Source: Juglans regia (lineage: Eukaryota > Streptophyta > Magnoliopsida > Fagales > Juglandaceae). Taken from it: DNA of 64,000 nucleotides. Location: assembly GCF_001411555.2 (NCBI RefSeq), contig NC_049903.1:12148362-12212361 (forward strand), written 5' to 3'. This document shows positions 48,521 to 60,362 of this stretch, in pieces. Below the pieces are notes generated by a model that saw nothing but the letters and a program-made list of their open reading frames with translations, made no database searches and had not been told where the DNA came from. How positions within the stretch are numbered: the first letter of the stretch is position 1; each line of letters opens with the position of its first letter. The position numbers were made by a program, and so were the translations under genes.

Positions 48521-51500
48521 ATGGCGAAGAAAGCTAAGAAGTCCCAAGTATCTCGCTCATCTCGAGCTTCTACGTCGGCTAAGGCCCCCAAGAGAACATC
48601 CAATGAGTAAGAACCTCTCGCTCCCTTTACTCTCGGTTATCCTTTACTCTTTAAGCTGCTGTGGGCTTTCTGCTTGGTTCCTGAGAATACCCAGAAAGAG
48701 AAAAGGAAAGAAGAAAAGAAAAGGACAACTGCTCAATTTATTGGGTGTGGCGTTTTGGATTTTGAAAAGCCGAGAGCACAATTTAGCTTAGAAAATCAGT
48801 TGCATTCGGCTTTTTTGAGTGCCGGGGGTGGGGGTGGAGGGTTTTTTTTTTTCCTCTTGTTGATGGTTTTCTCAGCAACCAAGAAAAGTGTGAACGTATA
48901 TCCAAACCACATCCCTAAAAGGTTCCAAAATCATAGAGATATTAGAGAACGCCGTGAAAACAAAAAATGATATATAGGAGAGGATTTTCGTTTTCCGGTT
49001 CTTACGTCAGCAGCACTTTTATTATGCTTTCATAGTGTATACCTGAATTTTTTTTGTTTGATTTCTGTAGTTTCATTAACGTCAACTTTTTTTTTTGATA
49101 AGTAATATGAAAGTTTCATTAACGTCAACTAAAGAGTGGGTTTGCTTGAAAATTTACAGTGAAATGGCGTTGACGGTAAAATCAAGCGAGGGGATGAGGA
49201 GATCGGCAAGGGTGAGCAAAGTTAGCGAGGGAAGGAGACCCAAGTTGGTAAAGAAGTCCAACGCAAAACAAAAGAAGAAAAAGAATAAATTTGATGATAA
49301 GAAGCCAAAAAAACCGCCAACTGCTTTCTTCTACTTCTTGTATGTGCCCTGTTTTATTTACAAGTAATTGGTATTTGGTTTTAGTGCTTGAATCCGCTAG
49401 ACAAGATTAGACACTAGTACGCTATGCCAAAATTTAATCAGATTTAGGTGTGTTTGGCTGATAGTTACTAGACTACGGGGTGCTCATCCATTTAGATGCC
49501 ATGCAAAGGTTTTTTTTTTTTTTTTTATAAGTAAAAAAAAAATTTATTGATATAAACGGAGTAGGCAAAGCCCGTGTATACAGGAAGTATACAAAAGAAT
49601 ACCTCAATACATTCTAGGAACCAGAAATTAAAAACAGAAAACCATTAAGCAACTGTTCCTAAATACATCAGGAAGTATACAAAAGAACACCTAAATACAT
49701 CATGAACACTAGTTCCATTAAGCACAATGGCTGAAAACCAGAGCAATAAGGTGTGTACACAAGATGCCATGCAAAGATAATGGAGTTATTGAATTTAGGC
49801 ACTGGCACAATCTATATTCGAGGTCATGCTTATGGGGAAGTAAACAAGTAATTGTAGCAAATTAGTTTATGTGCATGGTATGCTTCCCATGGCTATGTTT
49901 TGCTGTACTCTTGTGTGGGCAAAGGTGGACGTACTGGTTGAGAAATAGATGCATAGGCTATCTTTTATATCCCATTTTGATGGAGGAATGAAAAAGTAAG
50001 GGCCGGCTTGATATACATCACCATATAATTTACCTTAATATGTACTAGAAAACACCTTGATGTATGTGTGCGTGTGCGTGTGTGTGCGCGTGCGCGTGCG
50101 CGCGCATAGATTTAAAAGCCACCCCATCGATGCCTCCCATCTTTAAAACCTTCAGTCCTGAGTTAATTATGCTTCTTAAGAACATTGTTGGCAGCTTGAC
50201 TTATTATTTCACCCATGTCATTACTATCATTTGTGAGCCACGCTGGGTAGAAAAGAGTCTCGTCCTCATTTCATTTCCCAATTGCCTCTTTTTTGTCTCT
50301 CTGTTGCTGGTTTCTGTTGCTGTTGCTGGTTTCTTAAGAACATGCCAATCTCCAAGCCTCTCTATGCATAGCTTCATGTGCTTCAGCCTCCCACTCCTAT
50401 AGGGGTGACCTTATCAGATTCAACTTACCGCACTTGACCCACCCTAGTGAGCTCTCTGTGAAATGTTCTCCAGCCCTTTTCATTTTTTCATTTTTTTTTT
50501 ATAAGCAAGAGAATTTTATTAATACGAATGAAATAGGCGAAGTATACAACCCCCTGAAATACATTCTAAGAACCAGAAAAGGACAACAGAAAATCATGAG
50601 CACTATCTTCGTTAAGCACTGAAGCAGAAAACCAATGCTGTAAGGAGTATGCAAAAAAATTTCGAAGTTCCTCCAAAGTGTGCTCCTTATCATTTCGAAG
50701 TTCTTCATTATTATCGTTGATGCTAGAAAATGAATAGTATTGTCTCAATTGTGGCAATCTATTAGTAAGTTTACTATGGAAAGCTGTTCCATATGCGAGA
50801 ATCTATCTTTGAACATGTCTAACATCATAAAACTAATTTTACTTTGTTTTTCAAGGGACGATTTTCGTAAGGAATTTCAAGACCAGAATCCAGATGTCAA
50901 GTCAATGCGTGATGTAAGTGGTGGGACATGTGTTTCCATTTTGCATTGTCTTATTAATTCAACGGCCTCTCTTTTTTGGTTGCTCACTCTCTTCTTTCCT
51001 TTTGCATGAAATATGCTCTATTTCCATCTTTCAGATTGGCAAGGCATGTGGAGAGAAGTGGAAAATAATGACATATGAGGTTCGAGATGCATCTATATTT
51101 AAGCATGCTTTTGTATTTTTCATTTGTAAGTTCTTTGGCATAGGATTATGGATTATTCTCTTTGTTGAGTTGAGAAGAAGTTCCCTGGAAAACACTTGTT
51201 TTGTTGTCTAGTGTGAGTAATTAAGGTTGATTATGTTCCATATTGTTTTGCTTCTTGAATGTTTTAGACCTTGTTTTATTTACAGTGGCTTGAACTGACA
51301 AAATGTTTTGTGATAAGTATTGAACTGACAAAATGTTAGTTGAATTAGTTAAAAATTTTGACAAGTACCCTTGATAGTTTTGTATATAGGAGGTGATATA
51401 CACTATGCCTGGCTATACTCTCTTATAACATACCTCAACTTTCCCTTGGTTGTATACACTTGAATCCGTACAGCTCTTGTGACCTACAATTGACGTTAAA

Positions 51501-54321
51501 TAATCTTCTTTGCTGTTATTCTGGTTGGAAAAGTAATTATCCCTGACCTTTGCCCCAATGGAAATTGGTGGATGATAATTTGATAATTCTAGTATCCCAC
51601 ATAAACCCAAGACCCTATTAAACTGCTGGAGTTTCCATTTGTCCCAATAAAATGTTACTTTTACCATATTACCCCATGATTGAGAGATGGAGTTGTTCTC
51701 TTCGTTTTTCAACAGATTGTATTATTTTAGATGGAGAAGAGGCGGTAATGACCAAATATGTTGGATCCCGTTTAAAAGAGGATCTTTGAGGTTAAATCCT
51801 ATTTCAACGCATTCATTCGTCCTTTTCATGACATATATTTGGAGAAACAAGGCACCTTTGAAGGTTTTTTTGGTCTTAATAGCCGCCTCAGGAATGATCT
51901 TAACCATGAATAATCTGATAAAGATGCATCTTGTAATAATGGATCGGTGTTCTATATGCTAACATAATGGGGAAGATATTAATCACCTTCTACTACATTG
52001 CGAGTTTGATACGGAGTTATTGTGGAGATATCAAGTTTTCAACACATTCGGGATTGAGTGGGTTATGTCCCAGTGAGCGGTTTGTTGGTATGTTGGTGAA
52101 ATATTTTTGGAAGCCATAAAAATTAAGAAATTTGAAGGATGGTTAGCTATGTTTAATGTATGTGGCAAGAATGTAATGCCTGAATGTTTAAAAGCTGAGA
52201 GAAGAGGGTGATCGGGTTAAAAGCTATAGTATTCAGCAAGATGGTTGTAACACCCTGATCTCACACTGGGAAAATGAATAACTCATGTAGTGTAAGTTAT
52301 GAAGGTAGTCATGAGTGCAATGCCAAGTCCCACATTATCTTTATTAGTGATTTTACGGAAAATTCAGTTTACTTGTTTTTTTGGGTTATAGCGCAGAGGT
52401 GGTTGGTTTTCTGGGGTTGTTGCATATGGTATCAAAGTCAAGTTGTAAAGCTAGTCAGGTGATATATTGGAGCTCTATGTGACATGACCCTGACTAGAAT
52501 GTTAGGAATTTAAAAGGGAGGAGTTTGTAACACCCCACTTCCATAGTGGGAAAATTAATAACTCACACAGTGTGTAAGTTTTAAAGGTAATCATGAGTGT
52601 TAAGTCCTACGTTGGCTATTTACTGGCAGAAACTGAGTTTTACAAGTGATTCTTGGAAATTTTTAAATTGACTAGTTTTTATGGGTTATAGTGCATATAT
52701 GACTAATGCTTTCCTTTGGTCGTTACGCATACACTACCTTAGGTTGAGTGTATGAAGGTGGTGAATAAGATCTCAAATAAATTGGGAGGGAGAAGTTCTT
52801 GCTCATTATAATAATTCCAAGGGGCTCCAATTGTAACCTTGACTAGTATTTTTGATAAGAACCTTGACTAGTCTTTATGAAGTATATATGTCTTGTGGCT
52901 TGAACTTCCCTTAGGTAGTTACACATGGTATTAGAGCCAATTTTAGATACAAGTGTGGGACTTGAACCATACCACCTATAATGGAATGACCTAATGAGGA
53001 CATCAGGTATTTAAGGGGAGACATTTGTGATACCCTGAATTGGGTACAAGGGGTGGTGAGTGAGATTTCATATTTTTTGAGAGGGAGAAGTTTTTGTTCT
53101 TTATAATGAATCCAATTGACTTACATTATAACCTTAATTAGTTCTTTTGGAATATAGGCCTAGATGTAGCTTGGGTTTTCCTTGAGTTATACAATGGATG
53201 CTCACAACAACTCCCAAGTCTTTTGTTTCTTAGATTTCAAAGATGTTTGCTCCTTTCCTTCTTCTGGCTAGTTGGGCGTTTTCATTTGTATGCTTCCTGT
53301 GTAATTGGGTTGTGCCCCTTTGCGCTTTGGTTGGAATATGATATTTAGTGCTTGGGTTCTATATTTTCTTTCGTATGCTTCTGTGCACATGGGTTGGATT
53401 ATGATATTACACACTGGTAGAGTTAGCTGGTAACTTGGTAATATTTCATAATAAGTATTAATGGTGATATTTCTTATGTGGATGCTATTTAACTATTTGA
53501 CCAGGTGTAGGTGACTACTCTCTTTAAGAAAAAAGTTAAACAACATTTTTTTCTTCTCTCTACTGATAAAAATAAAAAAATCTCTGTATGTATAAAAAAG
53601 TTAAACAACATTTTATTGAGGTTTGACTTGAGTACAACAGCCTCTTGTTTAAATATGACCAGAACTTCAAGGACTCTCCTTTAGACTCTTCCGGAGCCAC
53701 TACAGCAATTGGAAATATATTGTATAGAGTTCATGTAGTAATAAATTTTTGATTCACAGGGTTTGATGAACAGTCCCTCGCATATTTTTTCTGTGATGGT
53801 CCTTTTAAAGCTGTTGAATGCTGTACATTTGGAGATTTGTATTATGGGGGAATTTTGATCTTAGACTTTTTGTCATTGGTAAAATAATAGTTCTTTCCTA
53901 ATCAAAGCTCCTCATTTCACTTTAATATGTTATTAGTTTACCTATATTTTGGTATAAAGTATCAAAAGATGTTGCGTATTTTGATTAGTTTTCCAAATAT
54001 CATATTGCAAAGATTCTAGAAGGAAACTGGCAAGAGTTCTGCCACTCTAAATCCGTTTCTTTTTTTTTTGGTTGCCTGTGTTTGTTGTGGTTCTTGCAAT
54101 AGGATAAAGTTCAGTATTACGACATAGCCACCGAGAAACGGGCAGAGTTTGACAAAGCCACGGCGGATTATATCAAGAGAAAGGTGAACTAGCTTTACAT
54201 GTTCTTCTTTGTTGTTTGCCGCAGCAGTAAATGAGGCAAATTATATGAAAACATGTATCTTTTGCAGGAAAGCGGTGAGGATCTAGAGACTGAGGATTCT
54301 GATTCAGAGTTTGATGAGTAG
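48521..54321 (+). CDS. HMGB14: HMG-box protein, HMGB14-like
   Basis: Six exons, 48521-48606, 49160-49339, 50856-50913, 51035-51079, 54103-54183 and 54268-54321, give 167 residues. Residues 1 to about 78 are basic (Lys/Arg/Ser-rich, with KKKKNKFDDKKPKKP). A single HMG box follows, about 78-150 (PPTAFFYFLDDFRKEFQ, IGKACGEKWKIMTYEDK, YYDIATEKRAEFDKA). An acidic tail, EDLETEDSDSEFDE, ends the protein. This is the layout of plant HMGB chromatin proteins that bend DNA in the nucleus. The box is split across five exons. Intron 2 carries LINE tails and intron 4 (51080-54102) a LINE with TRIM elements nested in it. The HMGB14 name rests on similarity plus gene order beside the At2g34460-like gene. Confidence 0.9.
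49088..49112 (-). mobile_element. 25-bp LINE-tail insertion, HMG gene intron 1
   Basis: An 18-bp perfect duplication, GTTTCATTAACGTCAACT (49070-49087, 49113-49130), encloses poly(T), GATAAGTAATATGAAA-like sequence. Reverse-complemented this is TTACTTATC plus A-tail, the LINE family end. It lies 48-72 bp before the exon 2 acceptor, close to the branch-point zone. Confidence 0.85.
49509..49761 (-). mobile_element. 253-bp LINE 3' fragment, HMG gene intron 2
   Basis: A perfect 15-bp duplication, AGATGCCATGCAAAG (49494-49508, 49762-49776), encloses poly(T), ATAAGT, then AGTAGGCAAAGCCCGTGTAT and an internally repeated word (AGGAAGTATACAAAAGAA). It is the LINE 3' UTR in reverse orientation. Confidence 0.9.
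50490..50760 (-). mobile_element. LINE 3' fragment, HMG gene intron 2
   Basis: On the minus strand a frame reads ELRNDKEHTLEELRNFFAYS, like the ERNDR...EEL end of LINE ORF2, followed by the 3' UTR (CTTCGCCTATTTCATTCG) and A-tail (poly(T) from 50490). No clear target duplication. Confidence 0.65.
52246..52729 (+). mobile_element. TRIM-like element 1 nested in LINE
   Basis: Diverged LTRs at 52246-52424 and 52526-52729 both start TGTAACACCC and end in GCA. TGGTATCAAAGTC follows the left LTR (52427-52439), a decayed initiator-Met primer site, and AAAAGGGAGGAGT precedes the right LTR as polypurine tract. The interior is about 100 bp. No target duplication is visible, as expected for an old copy. 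Confidence 0.75.
52731..53193 (+). mobile_element. TRIM-like element 2 nested in LINE
   Basis: Diverged LTRs at about 52731-52923 and 53026-53193 share GGTGGTGA(A/G)T, GGGAGGGAGAAGTT/GAGAGGGAGAAGTT and a TTACA/TTATACA end. TGGTATTAGAGCC (from 52926) is the primer site, and TTTAAGGGGAGACATT precedes the right LTR, which starts TGTGATACCC. It abuts element 1. Confidence 0.68.
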
Positions 54322-56049
54322 AACTGTGGGATTGTTCTGTAAAAGGTAACGTTTCTATAGGGGTAAATAGTGGTTGGGCAACAGGTTGTATATCGACTGA
54401 CGAATCATTTGTCATATGAAACGGTCAGTGTCTGTATCATTTTTGTGTAGATGACTGCTTGCAATTGCTTTCTCTGATAACAAAATTTGACAGTGTGTCA
54501 TTTAGTTTGATTTTGTTAGGAGCTTGGTTTCTGCCAAGTTGTTTCTCGGATTAAATTGCTTTGAATTTGATAAAGAAAACTGAAAACAATGGCTGGCTTT
54601 ACTTGGCCGAGTGAATTCTGGTTTGAAACAACCATACCCGCTCATATGTTCATATAACATAAATAACTTTAGAGTTCTCTCTCTCTCTCTCTCTCTCTCT
54701 CAAAAAACAAAAAGAAAAAAGGAAAAAGAACTTTTAGGAGAGCCTTTTATTATAAATGGACAGAAGTCATATATAATTTCAGAGATGTCATGAGCGAGAG
54801 GGATTGGAGGGTTGGCACAAATTAGATTGCTTTGTGATCGTAGGATTTCTGGTATGTTTGTACCTGACTGCTGTTTTCTTAACCACACAGACCTTTTGAG
54901 GAGTTCCACACGCAATTTTGTTAGGAATCGTGCTACTTAGCATCCTATTTGACAACCATTTTATACAACCATCAACTATTTTTTCAGTTTTTTCTTCCAG
55001 CCATAATTGATGCATGTCAATAGAAAGTCATTTTCATTTAAAGAAAATGTAGAATTTTGAAGTATATATATATAATTTCTGTTCATAATTGTAGAAAATG
55101 GTTATATAATGGAATGATAAATTATCATTTTTCGCTTTGTTATCCCAGTAGGATGGCGCACAATCCGTGTGGTTTCATTCAAGAAAGGTTTGTGATCGGG
55201 AGACATTAAACAATCATAATTTATTCATGCCATTTATGGCCATAATTCAATTCTAACCACATAGAAGTCCAAAAATAAAAGAGGAAGATAATACTTGGGG
55301 CTCAAAAGGCTTTGGTATTTTTCTTAAAAAAAAAGAAGAGATTTTTATATATTATTTTGTGGACATTATCTAAACTTGAAATCTAAAATAGTTGCATTTG
55401 GATAGTAAGATATTTTGAAGTATTCTGTGAATAGTAATGAAAAAGTAATGATAAAATATTAAAAAATATGTAAAAATTAATAATAAATTAATAAATAATA
55501 GTGAGATATTCTCAAGATACTTTGACAACCTTTCTAATAATCTTGAGGTATCTTCTCAATTGGGGGACTGCATCATGCAAAAATCTTCAACATATTTGAC
55601 AAATGAGTAATAAAACCAAAACACTTTATTAGTGTGTATCATGGCTGGAGAATTTTGGTTGAAAAATTATATTTATAAGTTGATACGAAGGACATACATT
55701 TCATACCATTACTACTGATACTATAGGATTTGATTTATAAGTGAATTTACTTTTAAACTTATAATGCAAATTGAATTTTGTCAAAGTTGCAAACAGAAAC
55801 AGAAGTACTTTCATTATGAATGTGACTCTTTATCAGAGTATGCGGCTCTATATGCTTCTAGTAATAAAAGATGTTGACTAACTTGAATCACTTCATACGA
55901 GATTATGGGAAAAAGAAAAACAAAGAGAAAATGGCACCATTGCACTTACTATTCTAGAGTAAGGGAAATAAAAGGAATATGTTCCGGAGGTAACAAAGAC
56001 CATTCCAAGCCAATTTTTTATTCGTTCAAGGAACACGAAAATCTGAAAA
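54322..56049. other. Convergent intergenic region between HMG and Ycf23 genes
   Basis: It contains the HMG 3' UTR, a (CT)n run near 54677-54700, a small mirrored stretch near 54945-55110 (AACCATTTTATACAACC / GGTTATATAATGG) and a diverged MITE near 55385-55560. No gene is supported. Confidence 0.5.
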
Positions 56050-59000
56050 TTACCGTCTTAAAGCTCTCTCTTCAGATGTGCTGTGTCTAACAGCCGATGC
56101 CCCTAATGAGTTGGTGATACTTCTGACCTCTGCGATCATTGCAACCACGTCATTAAGCTTGTTCACTGCTGAACCCACACCCTGTATTTAAACATCATAA
56201 CATGTTAGTGATCTCATTAAAAAGAGTAAAACGGCAGTCTTAAAATTTTGACATGAATGAGATCCTGTACAGGCAAGTGAGTTGCGTTATCCAAATATTG
56301 TGACATGGGTGTATTACAATTTTCGAGAGAAAAGAATGATGCGTGTTACATACCACACCAGCAGCTCCGGCTGTGATGGCCATTGGCGCTGTAACTGAAC
56401 TCAGTCCAGATGAACACATGACAGGAATCTTGACAGCCCGTGAAATTGAATATGCAGCTGCTAATGTTGGTGTGGCCTGTAATTACCAATATCCAAGCAA
56501 ATTCTTAGTTGGCACGAAAGATTACCATGAAATTAAACATAGGTCACTCTTTTCAATTTACATTTCCAACCTATTAGTTTTATGCCTACTTCATTTTAGA
56601 AGCATTAGTCTTCACTGTCATTACAGACATCTTATTCACACTGAAGGACTCATTCAATCACTCATGCAAAGCTGCTTCTGTGCATAATTGTAAAAAAGTC
56701 TCTACAGAGTTGGATAAAAAAACACCTGATAGATAACCAATTAAGTTTTAATTTGAGCACAGATAAAAGTTTAGACCCTGCAGCCAACAGTATGTTTTGA
56801 GGGCATTGTGCATGTACTAAGGCTTAAGGCAGGAAGTATGTGGAGCAGGCTCGACATTTGATGTCTGTTGATGATACAGACGGACAATTTAGATCCAAGA
56901 ACTGCCATGATTTTTTTTTATAGGTAATCAAGAAGTTTTGTTCATTAAAAGTAGGCAAAGCCCAAGTACGGAGTATACATGAGAAGTACCTAACTAGAGT
57001 TTCTGAAAGTAGAAGATGTATTATGCTGTTCACCGAACCATTTTTCAATTCTGACACTTTCAAGTGTACATTCTCCAAATCTGAATTCAGTACAGCACTA
57101 ACAGTGTAGCAAATTTTGTGGCCAAATGCTTATGATATTTTGCATAGATAATGCCATTTTTTCTGAGGAAAGGTGCTATATGGTAATAGGGATTACTACA
57201 AGATTCTTTTGTGTTACCTTCTCAATCAAACCAAGAACACCAGGTTTTGAAGGATTAGAAGATTTCCCTCCTTCAGTTTGAATGATGTCAACACCTTCCT
57301 GTTCCAGCATCTCCGCAAGCTTGACCTGTTGGTTATTCAGATACTAAGATTAAATCAAATATATGGTTGAGAAATGGAACGTTGTTTTAGCTGCTCCTTG
57401 TAACCTGATCGGGTAGGCTTAGTGTGTGAGGCACAGTTACTGATAAGATCACAGATGGAAGAATACTCTTAGTCTCCTTTGTTAGATTCAATATCTGCAA
57501 AATAATATATTCAACAGGAAAGCAAATGCAGAGTCATGGAGTTGATTCTTATAACTCCTGCATAAAGCCTCATACAGTGTAATTGGGCAACATGCTAAAA
57601 ATACATTTTCCAAATTGATATGACATCAGTGTATTTACATTAAAATTCTAAAGTCACCCTCTCTACAGGAGCTCTACAGGAGCACACCTCCATGTGTATG
57701 AACGACTTATATATGTCGAGAGAAATGGTATATTTCAATTTACCCATTTTGCAGTTTTGAGATAAAAGTCTTGTCTAGTTTTTTTCTTGTTTAAGGTTCC
57801 CCAATCTCTATCTATTTACAGTAGCAAATTGATAGACACACTGCAGACAAACTATTCAATGGGGCTTTACTTCTATATTTATTAATGGAGAATTAATAAA
57901 CCATACCTTCTCTGGAGAGAAAACCACACCCATCTCATAGAATGAATCATAGTTCCCAATCTCAACCTGTAAACATCATTAGTTTTATAATTAATTCAAA
58001 CTTAGCAAAGTGCTTTGCGGTTTTCTTCTAAATTTTTCACACCAGTAAGGGGCACCATGTCAAGGGATTCAAGCTTATGGCTTAAATGCAGGATTAAAAT
58101 AACAGGTTTGTTGTCAAACCATTAATGCCCCGGCTTCAACGGCAGCTGGAAATGCTGATGGATCCACCGAAGAAACACAAACCTGCAAAGGGGAGAGATA
58201 TCTTCAACTCATATAAAGAAAACATTTCAACATGTTTAACTGAATGAGCCTCTTCTCAAGAAAAAAATTAGGCTGCAGATAAGATATTGAGTCATCTTAT
58301 ACACCAACAGTGAAATTTGAAGCCTAAAGACATCATATGAAGCTCTGGTCTTCTTCACTATGGTTCTGTTTTCATTTATAGCCTCCCCCTATTTCTCTTA
58401 TTATTTACCTAAAATTGTTGTTTATCAAGATCCATTTCAATGACATAAAATATATGAGAGGACACGAAATAATTAGAATCTTTTGCATCTTTCCCATAAT
58501 GCAAAATTTTGAAGTGAGCGATCAAGATTGCTTTTTGAAGGTACGAATTTACCGGAAGAGAAGTTAAACTGATGGCAAGCTTCACTAATTCTGGGTCACA
58601 AGCTATATCCACATGTGTTGCTCCCCCCTACATGTATGATGACATGATAACATGACTTGTAAGTTTTGGAGGTAGGTACCTTTGAGAAAAGAAACCGAAA
58701 CACAAGGCAAATTCCAAAATACTTGAGAAGCAAAATAAAATGTTGATGCTTGAAACCACTAAAGTTGAAGCACATTTGCACAAAGCACTTCTATGGATCA
58801 AGTAAAGAATACACTATCGAAAAAAATATTCACCAAATGTTGCTTGTAATGACTAATGAGTAAGAAAATACTGAAGGGAATTACAAGCTTGTACTACAAT
58901 GGCCAGTAATTTGGCTTACACATCAATTTCTTCCATTGATCCATTCATAGAAAATTTGAATAAAACTATGATTTAGTTCTTGCAGTATTGCATAAAACCT

Positions 59001-60362
59001 AAATTCTGAAGAAAATTAGGACTAACTAAAATTTATGTGCCCACTTCATAATGCAGACCTCACAAAATGCATGCAAATTGTTTACAAAACAACTATATGA
59101 ACTGCCAAAAGAAAGTGAAAGCAATTATATATAACACGTTCCCATTAATTGGGCTAGTGGCATTGATGTTCAACTTATTTCAATCACTAATTAGTCTCAA
59201 ATGTGTAACTCAGGATAAACTAGACATTAACATCAAACAAACCTTCTCCGCAGCTGTCACAACCAAAGCAACATTGTCTCTATTGAAATTCTGCAATCCT
59301 GAGATGATCTGTAAAGTACAAAATCATATAAACATGAAGCAGCCATTGGCCATCAAATTAAAACTCAGCTCAAATAGATGGATTGTATGAAGCATATTAT
59401 ATATATATATATACACACACATATTCAGATAGAGGAATTTTATAAAATTGTAAGAAGAAAACATCAAATGAGCTCTAAAAAAAGGGCTTGAACCCTGGAC
59501 TTGTCGTTAGCAGACACACGCTCTAATCAAACAAGCTATTCCAGCTGTTAGTTTGACTTTATTATTATCGTTAATATTTTAGCGAGTATCTTACTATCAA
59601 TTTGTTGAATTTGGTACGTAATTCTCACGTTTCAGCCGCTACCTCATTAAATCCATAAATTCATTCAAAAAAGAACAGAATATGCACAACAACATAATCT
59701 CAAAGTTACATTGCAGTTTCATCTGGAAAGCAGTTCAGAACTTAGCTTCTTCTCTGGCACATTAAGCAGACCATTTTAAAGTTGGAAAAAAAAATTGAGG
59801 AAAGGTAAAACTATAATAAAAAGATTGAGTTTAAGTTTTAGGATGGAGAAGGGACTTTGAACAATAGCGTCCAATCTATTCCTTAAGTATGATTGCAGAG
59901 AGAACTAGAAACAATAAATAAATAACCGAAACAAAAATTTGAATGTTATATTTCAAAAAGTTAGGAAATTTAGCTTAATTAAACCAGATAGTTTTATTAG
60001 GAGCAGTTGAAATAAAAGAATACTTTCCCAAGTTCAACAAAACAGAAGGGAAAAAAGAAAAGAAAAGAACATATGAAGCAACAATTATTACTTCCCTCCA
60101 GCATCCAAGCATGGGAAAATGACAAAAGTAATGACAGAAAAAGGAAGTAGATTTGATTTACTTTGAGAGCTCTGCGTTCTTGAAAATCCCTCAACACTGC
60201 TTCTTTGGCGGTCGATAGAAGTGCTCTGGTAGTTACAGAGGCTCTTCTTCTCAGACGTAGATATGGTCTCGAAGAAAGACAATCTCCCAGAAAAGGATTG
60301 TGGTTGGGTTTCAAAAGTGGGTGGGACGATGGTGAAATGGGCATGCAGATCGAGGAATGCAT
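56050..60362 (-). CDS. ycf23: Nuclear-encoded Ycf23 (DUF561), plastid-targeted
   Basis: Nine exons on the minus strand, 60162-60362, 59243-59308, 58553-58627, 58120-58182, 57907-57966, 57405-57494, 57218-57325, 56354-56476 and 56050-56181, give 305 residues. Residues 1 to about 50 are Ser/Arg/Pro-rich, as in a transit peptide (RLRRRASVTTRALLS). The body resembles the Ycf23 family known from cyanobacteria and red-algal plastids: GGATHVDIACDPELVKLA, CVSSVDPSAFPAAVEAG, GVDIIQTEGGKSSNP and PVMCSSGLSSVTAPMA. The pattern of repeated beta strands with Gly turns suggests a TIM-barrel fold. The biochemical role is not known to me. Every intron is GT-AG and phase 0. Intron 1 holds a tRNA-like pseudogene, intron 7 a LINE tail. 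Confidence 0.92.
56911..57010 (-). mobile_element. LINE-tail fragment, Ycf23 intron 7
   Basis: Poly(T) then ATAGGTAATCAAGAAGTTTTG and AGTAGGCAAAGCCCAAGTAC is the LINE 3' UTR in reverse. The insertion is on the gene's own sense strand. Its inner end is unclear and no target duplication was found. Confidence 0.7.
59472..59545 (-). pseudogene. tRNA-like pseudogene (tRNA-Asn-type)
   Basis: On the minus strand, GCTGGAATAGCTTGTTTGAT then TAGAGCGTGTGTCTGCTAAC and GGGTTCAAGCCC keep tRNA A and B boxes and an Asn-like 5' half. The acceptor stem no longer pairs (3' end TTTTTTTAGAGC) and the anticodon stem has mismatches (loop CTGCTAA). It lies in Ycf23 intron 1, sense to the gene. Probably dead. Confidence 0.55.

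Larger units (their letters stand above)
51716..53340 (+). mobile_element. LINE remnant interrupted by TRIM-like elements, HMG gene intron 4
   Basis: The left part (51716-52215) encodes NDQICWIPFKRGSLR, IWRNKAPLKVFLVLIAASG and INHLLLHCEF, the zf-RVT region of plant LINE ORF2, with stops. The right part (about 53200-53340) is a LINE 3' UTR (TATGCTTCCTGTGTAATTGG, GTTGTGCCCCTTTGCGC). Between them are two LTR-type elements, which therefore inserted into the LINE. Confidence 0.68.

Noticed and set aside
50064..50402. 112-codon plus-strand frame starting in a GT/GC repeat
   Set aside because: Begins in a (TG)n(CG)n microsatellite within an HMG intron; no homology.
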